A stretch of DNA of 21,849 bases from the NCBI GenBank assembly GCA_965660075.1, contig CBFHYO010000048.1, positions 1-21,849 on the forward strand, in the 5' to 3' direction. Source of the stretch: CAYYFV01 sp965660075. GTDB taxonomy: Bacteria; Patescibacteriota; Gracilibacteria; UBA1369; GCA-2718715. The position numbers and the translations under genes were made by a program. Below, in pieces: positions 6,210 through 14,023 of the stretch. Under the pieces are notes generated by a model. That model was not told the DNA's origin. It saw only the letters and a program-made list of their open reading frames with translations, and searched no databases. Each line of letters opens with the position of its first letter. The stretch's first letter is position 1.

Positions 6210-6854
6210 ATGTTAGTAGGTGCATCTGTTTTATCGGCTGATTTTTCTAATCTCAAAAATGATTTAGATTCAATGCTACACTCTGGCATTGATTTTTGGC
6301 ATTTGGATATCATGGATGGTTATTTTGTGCCAAATTTTACTTTTGGTTTGGATATAATCAAGCATGTGCCTTCGATTCTACCTTTGCAAATTCATTTTAT
6401 GGTCCAGGATCCAACGATTATTTACAAATTGTTTCGAGAAAATTTAACTATCAAATTGGCTAAATGTGAATTTATTTTTCATGTAGAAAATGCTCCGAGT
6501 GTTAATTTATTAGAGCTTATAAATTTAGTTAAATCCGATGGTCATAAGGTTGGTTTAGCTATAAATCCTTCTTCTATGGTAAATTTGCTCGATGAATATA
6601 TACATATGGTGGACTCTATTTTGATTATGAGTGTAAATCCTGGGTTTTCTGGACAAAAATTTATTCCTGGTGTGCTAAGCAAAATAGATTATATTAAGTC
6701 AATTCGAAATGATATCAAAATCGGCCTAGATGGTGGAGTTAATAATCAAACTGTTAGTTTGGTCAACTCTAAAAATGTTGATTATCTTGTTTCCGGATCT
6801 TATCTTTTCTCTTCAAATAAACGTTTAGAAGCAGTTGCAAGCTTAAAATCCTAA
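6210..6854 (+). CDS. rpe: Ribulose-phosphate 3-epimerase
   Basis: 214 residues, typical length. A TIM-barrel metal enzyme interconverting ribulose 5-phosphate and xylulose 5-phosphate in the pentose phosphate pathway. Key residues are all present: Ser9 in SADF, His31 and Asp33 in HLDIMDG, His62 in IHFMVQDP, and Asp174 in LDGGVN, the acid/base partner of Asp33. NPGFSGQKF (143-151) is the usual phosphate-loop signature. The start codon directly abuts the stop of the RpiB-like gene with no Shine-Dalgarno sequence, pointing to translational coupling. No transketolase or other pentose-phosphate gene lies in the window. No intrinsic terminator follows; a new -10 box begins 22 bases after the stop. 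Confidence 0.96.
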   Translation: MLVGASVLSADFSNLKNDLDSMLHSGIDFWHLDIMDGYFVPNFTFGLDIIKHVPSILPLQIHFMVQDPTIIYKLFRENLTIKLAKCEFIFHVENAPSVNLLELINLVKSDGHKVGLAINPSSMVNLLDEYIHMVDSILIMSVNPGFSGQKFIPGVLSKIDYIKSIRNDIKIGLDGGVNNQTVSLVNSKNVDYLVSGSYLFSSNKRLEAVASLKS

Positions 6855-6875
6855 GTCAGAGTTATAAAAAACTAA

Positions 6876-6884
6876 TGCTATAAT
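6876..6884 (+). promoter_or_regulatory. Extended -10 promoter of the 449-residue orphan gene
   Basis: TGCTATAAT with TATAAT at 6879-6884, 19 bases before the ATG at 6904; no clear -35. Confidence 0.5.
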
Positions 6885-6903
6885 TTAGATGTAACTTTTT
6901 GCT

Positions 6904-8253
6904 ATGTCTCTTTTAGTAAGTAACTCAATACCAAAATTTGCTTTAAAAAAAATGCCAAGTGTTTGTGCAGATATTTTAGCAGAGCAAAATATTGAGTACT
7001 TTGAATCTTTAGAGTTGTTTACTTGTGAACTGCGTGAAATGTCTTCGACTGTTTTTAAAGATTCAGTTATAGATATGGTTGCTTTTAACCCTCAGGAATT
7101 TGAGTCTGCAACATGGCTTTTTCAGGAGGCTTTCTGTCGAATATATTCAGACTTATCCGAGGCTATGCTCTTTGAACTTTCTCAGACTGCTTCTGACTTG
7201 GTTGAGAACTTACAGGATTATTTTTGGGATTTTAAAATTCACCCTGCAGAGTTACGTATTTTGGAGTCGTTTTATAAAACTACCAAAAAATATGCCTTTA
7301 TAAATCATTTACGTAGTGATGATTATAATTTGATTGTTGCAATTTTAGAGTCAGAAAAACTTCTAGAGGAATTTAAAAAAATTCCAAATGATATCCAAAG
7401 CTCAGATTTGGTGGAATCACTTTCAGATTTATCTTTCAAATACGAATATTTTTTGATGGACAATCCACTGTGTCCAAATTTTTTACTTAATTCTGGATTA
7501 TCAAAAAAACTCCATACAATTCTTGAGTTTAATTACGAATTTTTATTAGAATTAGCCAATGATCATTTAGAGTATAATAAAGATATTAAAACTTCATTTA
7601 GACCCTTTAAAATAAAATCCGGATCTAAAGAATTTATTCTCTCCAATCCAGAAATTTGGGAATGCTACAGTGCTTATGTCTTAGATTGTTTGCAAATTGA
7701 GGTTTTGTTTTCATCGGATAAAATTGAGTGGGCTTTGGCAAATGCCAAGTTACATTTTTACAAAAATGAGTTCGAGTTAAGTTTTAATGCACTCAAAAAA
7801 ACACACTCTTTATTGCTCGATAAAGTTTTTCAAATTTCAGATGTTTATTCTATAGATTTGAGTATGTTTAAATTGAGAATTCAAAAACTAAAACCCCAAT
7901 ACCGCATTGCATTTGATTCTATGTGTTATTATCTAAAAACTCTCAGAAACCATCAATTAGATTCAATTTACAAATTCTCAAATGCTTCATCATCGCTAGT
8001 AGAAGTTTTAGCTTTGTTGTTTCAGACTTTAGAAACTTTTACTTTTCTATCGGATTTATCACAAGCTCAAAACTATCTCATTAATGCAAAACCAGAAATG
8101 TTGCAAAAATACTTGCTTTTAAATCCAAGCCATCAAAGAATTATCAACTCTCTTCGAAACCAAGAGATGTATTATAAACCAGAATTTTTAGATAAAATAA
8201 CTCGTGAAGCCCTATCAAAAGCTAATAGCGAACTGTCCGAAGTTTTGCTTTAG
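6904..8253 (+). CDS. Uncharacterised 449-residue helical protein
   Basis: I do not recognise a family. There is no signal peptide and no membrane span. The sequence is acidic to neutral, rich in Leu, Phe, Glu, Ser and Lys, and reads as successive amphipathic helices (for example LSEAMLFELSQTASDLVENL and FELSFNALKKTHSLLLDKVF). No glycine-rich nucleotide loop, no metal-binding His/Asp cluster, and few prolines or glycines, so it is unlikely to be a classic enzyme. An all-helical scaffold, for instance a divergent helical-repeat protein, is possible. Start chosen because a TGCTATAAT promoter ends 19 bases upstream. Neighbours are rpe and a DedA-type gene, each unit with its own promoter, so context gives no functional hint. 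Confidence 0.7.
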   Translation: MSLLVSNSIPKFALKKMPSVCADILAEQNIEYFESLELFTCELREMSSTVFKDSVIDMVAFNPQEFESATWLFQEAFCRIYSDLSEAMLFELSQTASDLVENLQDYFWDFKIHPAELRILESFYKTTKKYAFINHLRSDDYNLIVAILESEKLLEEFKKIPNDIQSSDLVESLSDLSFKYEYFLMDNPLCPNFLLNSGLSKKLHTILEFNYEFLLELANDHLEYNKDIKTSFRPFKIKSGSKEFILSNPEIWECYSAYVLDCLQIEVLFSSDKIEWALANAKLHFYKNEFELSFNALKKTHSLLLDKVFQISDVYSIDLSMFKLRIQKLKPQYRIAFDSMCYYLKTLRNHQLDSIYKFSNASSSLVEVLALLFQTLETFTFLSDLSQAQNYLINAKPEMLQKYLLLNPSHQRIINSLRNQEMYYKPEFLDKITREALSKANSELSEVLL

Positions 8254-8268
8254 TATATTGTTTTCAGC

Positions 8269-8277
8269 TGTTATAAT
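8269..8277 (+). promoter_or_regulatory. Extended -10 promoter of the DedA-type gene
   Basis: TGTTATAAT with TATAAT at 8272-8277, 19 bases before the ATG at 8297; no -35 match at normal spacing. Confidence 0.5.
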
Positions 8278-8296
8278 CCATCTATAACAATTATTC

Positions 8297-8920
8297 ATGC
8301 AAATTCTTTCTGATTTAGTCTTGAGTTTAAATAACTACATGCCTCTAAGTTTATTTGTCTTAGTAGGTGGTATTTTAGAGGAGGTAATTGCACCAATACC
8401 ATCACCAGTTATTATGACTTTTGCTGGGGTTGCCACAAAAGAACTAGGCCGAAACTTTGCCTGGATATTTTGGTATGGCATTCTTGGCGGGGTAGGTAAA
8501 GCCTTAGGTGCTATAGTTTTATACTTTCTGTCTGATAAATTTGAGGATTTCTTTACCAAAACTTGTGGTAAATTTTTTGGTATTAAGCCACAGCATTTCG
8601 AAACTTATGGAGAAAAATTATCCAAAAACCCAAATCTATTTTGGTGGTTATTTGGTATTCGTGCTTTTCCAATCGCACCAAGTGCTGTGATTTCTGTTTT
8701 ATCTGGTGTCTTAAAGGTACCATTTAGAACTTATGCAATTTCTACTCTACTTGGATGTATAGTTCGAGATACCGTTTATGTATTTGTGGGTTACTCTGCA
8801 AACGACTTTTACAACTCTTTAATGCATGGTGCGTTAAGCTTGGATAAAATCTTTACATTATTATTGGCAGTTTCAATCTTTGGATACTTTGTATATTTGG
8901 CTACTAAAACTAAGAAATAG
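8297..8920 (+). CDS. DedA family (VTT domain) membrane protein
   Basis: 207 residues, the usual DedA length. Two family signatures are visible: GGILEEVIAPIPSPVIMTFAG (residues about 24-44; an acidic residue followed by Pro-x-Pro-Ser in a re-entrant loop) and RAFPIAPSAVISVLSGVLKVPFRTYAISTLLG (about 123-154; Arg and prolines in the second re-entrant loop). Further hydrophobic spans lie near 54-74 and at the C-terminus (about 180-200). DedA proteins are half-transporters or scramblase-like proteins; several known members flip undecaprenyl phosphate or phosphatidylethanolamine and affect membrane-potential homeostasis. Which lipid this one handles cannot be said. Probably monocistronic from its own promoter. 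Confidence 0.88.
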   Translation: MQILSDLVLSLNNYMPLSLFVLVGGILEEVIAPIPSPVIMTFAGVATKELGRNFAWIFWYGILGGVGKALGAIVLYFLSDKFEDFFTKTCGKFFGIKPQHFETYGEKLSKNPNLFWWLFGIRAFPIAPSAVISVLSGVLKVPFRTYAISTLLGCIVRDTVYVFVGYSANDFYNSLMHGALSLDKIFTLLLAVSIFGYFVYLATKTKK

Positions 8921-8962
8921 CAAATAATTGTTTGTTTATTTTTTTTATTACTTCTATTTTTA

Positions 8963-8971
8963 TGCTATAAA
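8963..8971 (+). promoter_or_regulatory. Extended -10 promoter of the tandem phosphatase operon
   Basis: TGCTATAAA with TATAAA at 8966-8971, 22 bases before the ATG at 8994; a T-rich -35 region without a clear hexamer. Confidence 0.45.
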
Positions 8972-8993
8972 AAGTTAAATTTAAACTTTTTAT

Positions 8994-10061
8994 ATGGTAG
9001 AATCTCAAGATACACCAAGTGTTGAGGAGTATTTTTCTAAAAAAGATACTCCAATTACTCTGGAGAGTCCTACAGATTTGTTAGTAATTCCAGATGTACA
9101 TGGTGACATGCAGGCTTTGGAATATTCTTTGGATTCCGGAATGGAGTTTTTTGCAAAACAATCTAAGTCTCCAGAAATAATTTTTTTGGGTGATCTTATA
9201 GACCGAGGTCCCGATTCGGCTCAGGTTTTAAAACACATCATGGATTTAATAAAAGATGGTATCAATGTCACAATTCTTATCGGAAATCATGAAGCTATGT
9301 TTATTGAATGTTTATACGATCCTGGTACTCACGTTTATGCTCAGTGGATTTATAATGGTGGGTTGGAAACTTTAAGTTCTTTTAATTATTTATTCGATTC
9401 AAAGATTAATGAATTTATCTCGGATTTATCTGCACTCAAGCCACAATTTTCATTTAGCGAATTTTATAAATTTTGTTTGCTTCACACTCCAGAATTTATG
9501 AATATTTCTAAAATCTTAAGAGGGGATCCGTTAATCCATTCATTTGTGAACAGTTTAGATTTGTGTATTCGAAGAAGTTCCGATTTGTTTGTGCATGCTG
9601 GCTTTGTTCCTGATTTTATTTCGTCTGAATATAATTTAGATAATTGGATATTTGGTTTGCAAACAAGTTTTAAACAAAGCTTGTTTAATAAAATGGTTTC
9701 ACTCGAAAATGATTTTGAAAGGTTTCGTTCTACAAGTGTTGCTCGCGGAGGAAAAAGTATTGCAGGACCTTTGTGGGCTGATTATTCTGATTTTCATATG
9801 TCGAGTTTTGAATCGGCATTGTTAACTACGTTAATGCAAAATCAATCAGTTAACCGTATGATTGTAGGTCACAACATTGTTATGCACCCGCACGATATTG
9901 CCATTTCTGTTTTACCTAACAAAAAATTAGACATTTTGTTTTTAGACATTGGCATGTCTGCGCATTATGATACCGAATATTCTGCAATGAATATGTGTAT
10001 TGGTTCAGACGGTCAGGAAATGATTCTAAACTCTCGAAAAAAATTAATTCCTTTTTTATAA
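8994..10061 (+). CDS. PPP-family metallophosphatase, copy 1
   Basis: 355 residues. All metal-binding motifs of the PPP group (Ser/Thr phosphatases such as PrpA and ApaH-type hydrolases) are intact: DVHG (34-37), GDLIDRG (66-72), GNHE (97-100), FVHAGF (199-204) and VGH (291-293), plus GPLWADY (258-264), a position where bacterial members often have GPLW followed by Arg. The NGG at 121-123 after GNHE is also seen in bacterial PPP enzymes. Likely removes phosphate from a phosphoprotein or cleaves a dinucleoside polyphosphate; sequence cannot decide. About 100 residues lie between GNHE and the HAG motif, so it is longer than minimal members (about 220-280). Its stop overlaps the start of a related second copy by one base (TAATG). 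Soluble, probably cytoplasmic. Confidence 0.87.
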   Translation: MVESQDTPSVEEYFSKKDTPITLESPTDLLVIPDVHGDMQALEYSLDSGMEFFAKQSKSPEIIFLGDLIDRGPDSAQVLKHIMDLIKDGINVTILIGNHEAMFIECLYDPGTHVYAQWIYNGGLETLSSFNYLFDSKINEFISDLSALKPQFSFSEFYKFCLLHTPEFMNISKILRGDPLIHSFVNSLDLCIRRSSDLFVHAGFVPDFISSEYNLDNWIFGLQTSFKQSLFNKMVSLENDFERFRSTSVARGGKSIAGPLWADYSDFHMSSFESALLTTLMQNQSVNRMIVGHNIVMHPHDIAISVLPNKKLDILFLDIGMSAHYDTEYSAMNMCIGSDGQEMILNSRKKLIPFL

Positions 10062-11086
10062 TGAAACCCAATATAATTGCTATTCCAGATGTGCATGGGG
10101 ACTATACAGCCCTGGGTGACTCTCTAAAAGCTGCCGAAAAAAAGTTAAGGCAAGAATGTTTAGTTCCAACTACTCCAGCTAATTTAGTTTTTTTAGGGGA
10201 TCTAATTGACAGAGGCCCAAAAAATTTAGAGGTAATCAATTATGTAGTGTCATTAAAAGAAAGATATAAAGATAGAGTTAACTATATTTGTGGTAATCAC
10301 GAAGCCATGTTGTTTCAGTTTTTATATCAGCCTGCTGATTCACATGATTGTCCAATTGCTTTGTCTGCTACTTGTAATTTCATACGTAATGGGGGGCTAC
10401 CAACTCTTACATCTCTTATGGATATCGATGATTGCCCGTTTTTTCCTGAATTTTATTATCGTGCATTTCAAAGATTCTCATCTGAAAAGGCTTATAACTT
10501 AGTTGTTGATAATATGGATTCTTTTTTGGAATTGAGAAATTTTTTGGCAAAAGATCCATTAATTCGCCAGTTTTTTACCTTTATGGATCCAGCTGTTATA
10601 ATAGATGATACTTTATTTGTTCATGGTGGGCTGACTAATGAATTTATTTCGAATAACTATCGACAAAATCATTGGTTCGAAGAACTACGTTTAAATTTTT
10701 CCCAGGCAGTTTTTTCTGGTTTTAATAATTGTTTTGAAAGTTTTGCCAAATTTAATAATGCATCCAGTCATCGAGCTGGCTCTGGTGTTTCTGGACCATT
10801 TTGGACCGATCGTAGAGACTTTTTGGAAATGGATGAACAATCTACCGTTAAACTTGTTGATTCTATGTCTGTCTACGGAATAAACAAGATGGTTGTAGGT
10901 CATAGTATTGTACCCAAAGTTACAACTCATAGTTTACAAACAACTCGAGGCGATTTAGATGTGGTTTTTTTAGACACGGGGATGTCGGATGCATATAGAA
11001 AACCCTACGATAAACAAGCTTTAGTTTTAACCCAGGGGACTAGTTACGTAATGGATTCTTACGGCAAGTGGCAAGTTCTTAATTGA
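10061..11086 (+). CDS. PPP-family metallophosphatase, copy 2
   Basis: 341 residues from the ATG at 10061, whose first base is the last base of the previous stop codon. An in-frame upstream ATG exists at 9995 but lies inside copy 1 and precedes the conserved start, so I reject it. Motifs: DVHG (10-13), GDLIDRG (46-52), GNHE (78-81), FVHGGL (186-191), GPFWTD (245-250) and VGHSIV (279-284), so the metal site looks complete. It shares the same architecture as copy 1, including the long segment between GNHE and the HGG motif, but many substitutions outside the motifs, an old duplication. Ends in TGA, the only TGA stop among the genes assigned here, and overlaps the 3' end of the convergent aminotransferase gene by 8 bases. 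Confidence 0.87.
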   Translation: MKPNIIAIPDVHGDYTALGDSLKAAEKKLRQECLVPTTPANLVFLGDLIDRGPKNLEVINYVVSLKERYKDRVNYICGNHEAMLFQFLYQPADSHDCPIALSATCNFIRNGGLPTLTSLMDIDDCPFFPEFYYRAFQRFSSEKAYNLVVDNMDSFLELRNFLAKDPLIRQFFTFMDPAVIIDDTLFVHGGLTNEFISNNYRQNHWFEELRLNFSQAVFSGFNNCFESFAKFNNASSHRAGSGVSGPFWTDRRDFLEMDEQSTVKLVDSMSVYGINKMVVGHSIVPKVTTHSLQTTRGDLDVVFLDTGMSDAYRKPYDKQALVLTQGTSYVMDSYGKWQVLN

Positions 11087-12548
11087 TATCTATTTTAAAT
11101 GGATATTTAGAAATGATTTTATGGTTTTCGTATTCGCCAAGTATTCCTCGTCTGAGATTATATAGAGTATCGAAAATGTCATAAAAGATATTGATGTTTT
11201 CTTGTTCTCGGCTAAAAAAGATTGTTTCTGAGTTATAAGACATTGAATTGATTCGAACTGCCCCTGCAGCAGATCCAACAATCATAGCACCATCTACTAG
11301 TTTAAGCATATCAAAACTTATATGAGTTTCATGTACGTTGTATCCTTTACTTCTACAAATTTCTAAAACACTATCACGAGTAAACCCAGGTAAGATTGTG
11401 TCTCTCGACAAGCTTGGTGTGAAAACTTCTAGTCCAGAGTTACTTTGCCGAAAGAATATTAAATTTCCGGCAGCATCTTCTTCTAAGACCTCTCCATTTA
11501 TTTTTAATTTTTGTGTAAGTGGGGTTTGTTTAAGGTCTCCCATGTAAAATACATCGTTGAATTTTTGGCCCTCAAACCCTTCAACTAAACCAGCTTTTGC
11601 TAATTCTTTGTGTTTCATTGTTCGAGCATAATTTCCAATGTATTTAAGATGCCCAACACCACCTGGCGTGCTTCTTCTAGTGCCTTGTATTGCTACTAAG
11701 TCCAAAGTGGTTTCTCGATTTGCAAAGTAATTTCCAAATGGAAATACTTCTACCACAAATGCATAGGAGTCTGCTTTGGCTACTCCAGATCCTCCTGTAA
11801 TGGCTTTAATGTGTGGTCTTATATATAGTTTTGATTCACTGTCTGCACTTGGCAAGTAGCTTTTATTAGATACCACTGCCATCTGGATTGCTTGCATAAA
11901 GTTTTCTGTACTCACTTCTGGTATGCATAATCCTCGAGCTGAAGACTGAAGTCTTTGTGCATTGTCGAAGGGTCTAAATGTAAAAACTTCTCCATTTGAG
12001 TTTACCATGGCTACCATTCCTTCAAAACAGCCTTGGGCATATTGATTGGTTGCATTTAAACTGTTAGTCACATGGCGACCAGCTGGTACTGCAATCGGTT
12101 GGCTCCATTGATTTTGGTTTTCTGGACTGTATAAAGATACAATTTGTGTATGAGTTGGAATGTTATAAAAACCGTGGTTGTTGATTTGATTTTGATCTAA
12201 TTCCAAAGCTGGTTGGCTAACAATAGAAAACCCAGAATTGAAGCTTTTTTCTATTCTATAAACTACATTAGAACTTTGTGAAAGTCTGTATTGAGTAGTT
12301 CTGTGTAAGTTTCTAGCTCTTTTTAAATCATCAAGTGCGTAGCATCCAAATGGATTGTCTTGGGTGAATTTTGTAATTGTAAATCCTTCGGACTCTAAAA
12401 ATCTAGCTTCTTCTAGACTCAGAATATCTTTTATTGATTCGTTAGTAATAATCCGAACTGGTTCTAAATTGAGTGCTTCTTCAATTTTAGATTCTATTAA
12501 GTGCTCTGTAACTTCTTGTTTTAGTGCTTCAAAATTATCAAATTGCAT
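11079..12548 (-). CDS. Branched-chain amino acid aminotransferase (PLP class IV) with extra N-terminal region
   Basis: 489 residues from the ATG at 12548; a GTG at 12584 would also be in frame but lies only 6 bases from the tRNA end. Residues from about 137 onward match the larger, eukaryote-like class of branched-chain aminotransferases: QYAQGCFEGM (169-178), FTFRPFDNAQRLQSSA (189-204), LYIRP (241-245), GHLKYIGNYA (299-308) with PLP-binding Lys302, the cofactor Glu in LEEDAAGN, and TILPGFTRDSV (384-394). It transfers amino groups between Leu/Ile/Val and 2-oxoglutarate. The first roughly 135 residues match nothing I know; they read as helices rich in Glu and Leu, then Asn/Gln-rich strands. 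No other branched-chain biosynthesis gene is present, so degradation or salvage is as likely as synthesis. Confidence 0.85.
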   Translation of the reverse strand: MQFDNFEALKQEVTEHLIESKIEEALNLEPVRIITNESIKDILSLEEARFLESEGFTITKFTQDNPFGCYALDDLKRARNLHRTTQYRLSQSSNVVYRIEKSFNSGFSIVSQPALELDQNQINNHGFYNIPTHTQIVSLYSPENQNQWSQPIAVPAGRHVTNSLNATNQYAQGCFEGMVAMVNSNGEVFTFRPFDNAQRLQSSARGLCIPEVSTENFMQAIQMAVVSNKSYLPSADSESKLYIRPHIKAITGGSGVAKADSYAFVVEVFPFGNYFANRETTLDLVAIQGTRRSTPGGVGHLKYIGNYARTMKHKELAKAGLVEGFEGQKFNDVFYMGDLKQTPLTQKLKINGEVLEEDAAGNLIFFRQSNSGLEVFTPSLSRDTILPGFTRDSVLEICRSKGYNVHETHISFDMLKLVDGAMIVGSAAGAVRINSMSYNSETIFFSREQENINIFYDIFDTLYNLRRGILGEYENHKIISKYPFKIDIN

Positions 12549-12589
12549 ATTGAGTTTGTTAAAATGTCTTTCGGGGGTGCGCACAAAAG

Positions 12590-12666
12590 TGGTACACCCA
12601 GAGGGATTCGAACCCCCAACCCTCGGTTCCGAAGACCGATGCTCTATCCAGTTGAGCTATGAGTGC
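12590..12666 (-). tRNA. tRNA-Arg (anticodon UCG)
   Basis: 77 bases with encoded CCA (12592-12590). Acceptor stem GCACTCA / TGGGTGT contains two G-U type pairs; D arm GCTCAACTGGATAGAGC; anticodon stem TCGGT / ACCGA around the loop CTTCGGA, anticodon UCG (codon CGA, with wobble CGG); T arm with GTTCGAAT. A good -10/-35 pair lies just upstream. The aminotransferase ATG is 41 bases beyond the CCA, so both may share one transcript. Confidence 0.93.
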
Positions 12667-12681
12667 ACTATTTGCTAATGG

Positions 12682-12710
12682 ATTATAATTCAGCAATAAT
12701 TAAATTGCAA
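12682..12710 (-). promoter_or_regulatory. Promoter of tRNA-Arg(UCG) and probably the aminotransferase
   Basis: On the minus strand TTGCAA (12710-12705), 17 bases, TATAAT (12687-12682). The predicted start near 12675 is 9 bases before the mature tRNA. It abuts the end of the upstream pseudogene fragment. Confidence 0.6.
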
Positions 12711-12711
12711 G

Positions 12712-13146
12712 TTACGAAATTGCTTTAATTTCCCAATTTTGTTGTCTTAAATCACCATTTTGTTTATAGCAAAATGTTTCGCCAGAAATTACTATTGGTA
12801 CTCCCTCAATCAAGAAATGTTTGAGATTTTCTTTGCTTGTTTGCTGTAATCCGTGTGCCAAGATATGCAGCCCAGCATAAGCATTAAAAGCATAACGAGT
12901 AATTTTTTGACCTGGAAACATGTGTTGGTGTTTTTCTAAAAATTCGTTTGGTATTGGAGTTTGAATTTCTAGAATTTGATTTTTTAATTTTGATTTTTTA
13001 ATTTCTGTTTCTAAGTTTTTAGATAAATTTAAGTTCAATAAAATTGGTGAATGTACTTTTTGTTTTTTGATTTCGTTAATAATTTCAAAAATATTATCTT
13101 CGTAATTATCTATGTTTATAGCTAGATCTTTGAGTTTTTTAACTTT
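12712..13146 (-). pseudogene. Remnant resembling the C-terminal part of a type 1 periplasmic binding protein
   Basis: An open frame of 144 residues follows, in the same frame, the TAA stop of the next upstream ORF. It has no ATG or GTG; the only near-start is TTG at 13038, inside the conserved region. The pattern resembles the C-terminal lobe of Peripla_BP_6 (branched-chain amino acid type) binding proteins: FEIINEIKKQKVHSPILLNL, then TPIPNEFLEKHQHMFPGQ, then RYAFNAYAGLHILAHGL and a closing GETFCYKQNGDL. Such proteins need about 330-400 residues and a signal peptide, both absent here. Either this is a decayed, 5'-truncated gene or the tail of the preceding ORF split by a nonsense change. Family match is moderate and by pattern only. 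Confidence 0.5.
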
Positions 13147-14007
13147 TTAAAGGTGAGTCAAATATTCTAATTTATCTATAGCACTTTTTTGCTGGTAAAC
13201 TGTTTGTGATAATTGGAGTGTTTCTTGATCACTTAATTTACATATGTTAACTCGAGATGGGTAGGCGGGTGTTCTATGTGGCGGTATAGTTATTTCATTT
13301 TGGAGTACTTTAATCGAACGTTCTATTGTGTATCCGTTGTAGTGTTCTGGTAGAATGTCTAAACCCAGCAACTTTCTTCGCATTATTTCGTGTCTTATAC
13401 TTAATGAGATAAATGGTTTAGTGAGTGTTGTGCGTGTCATGCTAATGTCTGATTGTTCGTGTGTGATAAGTCTATGACTAAGAAAGTTGTGATTACCAAT
13501 AACCAGAGCATTTATAACTGGTCTAGAACTTTGCTCCCATGCTCCGATTTCTTGTAGAAATGTTCTTTGTAATACCTGTTCTTCTAAATATGTGAAAACA
13601 TATTGAAATGAAAATTGATATAGTTGAAAAATTCTTTCGAATAATTCGTAGTTGTTGTAGTGTTCTGCATCTAAAAAGTTTTGGCTGATTGTCACCTCTG
13701 TATCTTCAATTCGTTCTATAATGTTATAGTATGGACTGTGCGACATGTTATCCACTAACGGAGTCGCAATTGCAATAGGCAAGTTGCAACCTTGTAATTG
13801 TGCCAAAAATGCATTTGGGTAGCTTGTATTTATCTCTTTTGGGTTTAGTATACCCTTTGTTAATTTATTAAACTCTTTGGAGAGTTTGCTTGTGGCGTAA
13901 GTATGATGCAACAAAACTAAATCAACATTATTTAGTTGATTTTGTATGTTTAAATACCCCAGATCTGATTTGTTATTATATATCAACGTATGCAGATTTG
14001 CTTTCAT
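13147..14007 (-). CDS. Uncharacterised 286-residue protein downstream of tRNA-Arg(GCG), possibly interrupted
   Basis: Start placed at the ATG at 14007 (MKANLHTLIYNN), 16 bases past the tRNA CCA; the earlier ATG at 14031 lies inside the tRNA gene. No signal peptide, no membrane span, rich in His, Gln, Asn and Leu. Order of elements: a strand (VDLVLLHHTYA), NAFLAQLQGCNLPIAIATPL, a helical middle (YELFERIFQLYQFSFQYVF), then VINALVIGNHNFLSHRL. This order loosely recalls TraB/EreA-like proteins (strand, polar helix, later Gly-x-His), but I would not assign the family on it. The frame stays open for 144 more codons after the TAA stop, so the gene may once have been 430 residues long. Function unknown. 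Confidence 0.55.
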   Translation of the reverse strand: MKANLHTLIYNNKSDLGYLNIQNQLNNVDLVLLHHTYATSKLSKEFNKLTKGILNPKEINTSYPNAFLAQLQGCNLPIAIATPLVDNMSHSPYYNIIERIEDTEVTISQNFLDAEHYNNYELFERIFQLYQFSFQYVFTYLEEQVLQRTFLQEIGAWEQSSRPVINALVIGNHNFLSHRLITHEQSDISMTRTTLTKPFISLSIRHEIMRRKLLGLDILPEHYNGYTIERSIKVLQNEITIPPHRTPAYPSRVNICKLSDQETLQLSQTVYQQKSAIDKLEYLTHL

Positions 14008-14023
14008 AACGACTTGTTTAAAA

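Noticed and set aside
9995..10060. Upstream start for the second phosphatase
   Set aside because: It lies in the coding end of the first phosphatase. The conserved region begins at the ATG at 10061, which overlaps the stop codon in the usual coupled manner.
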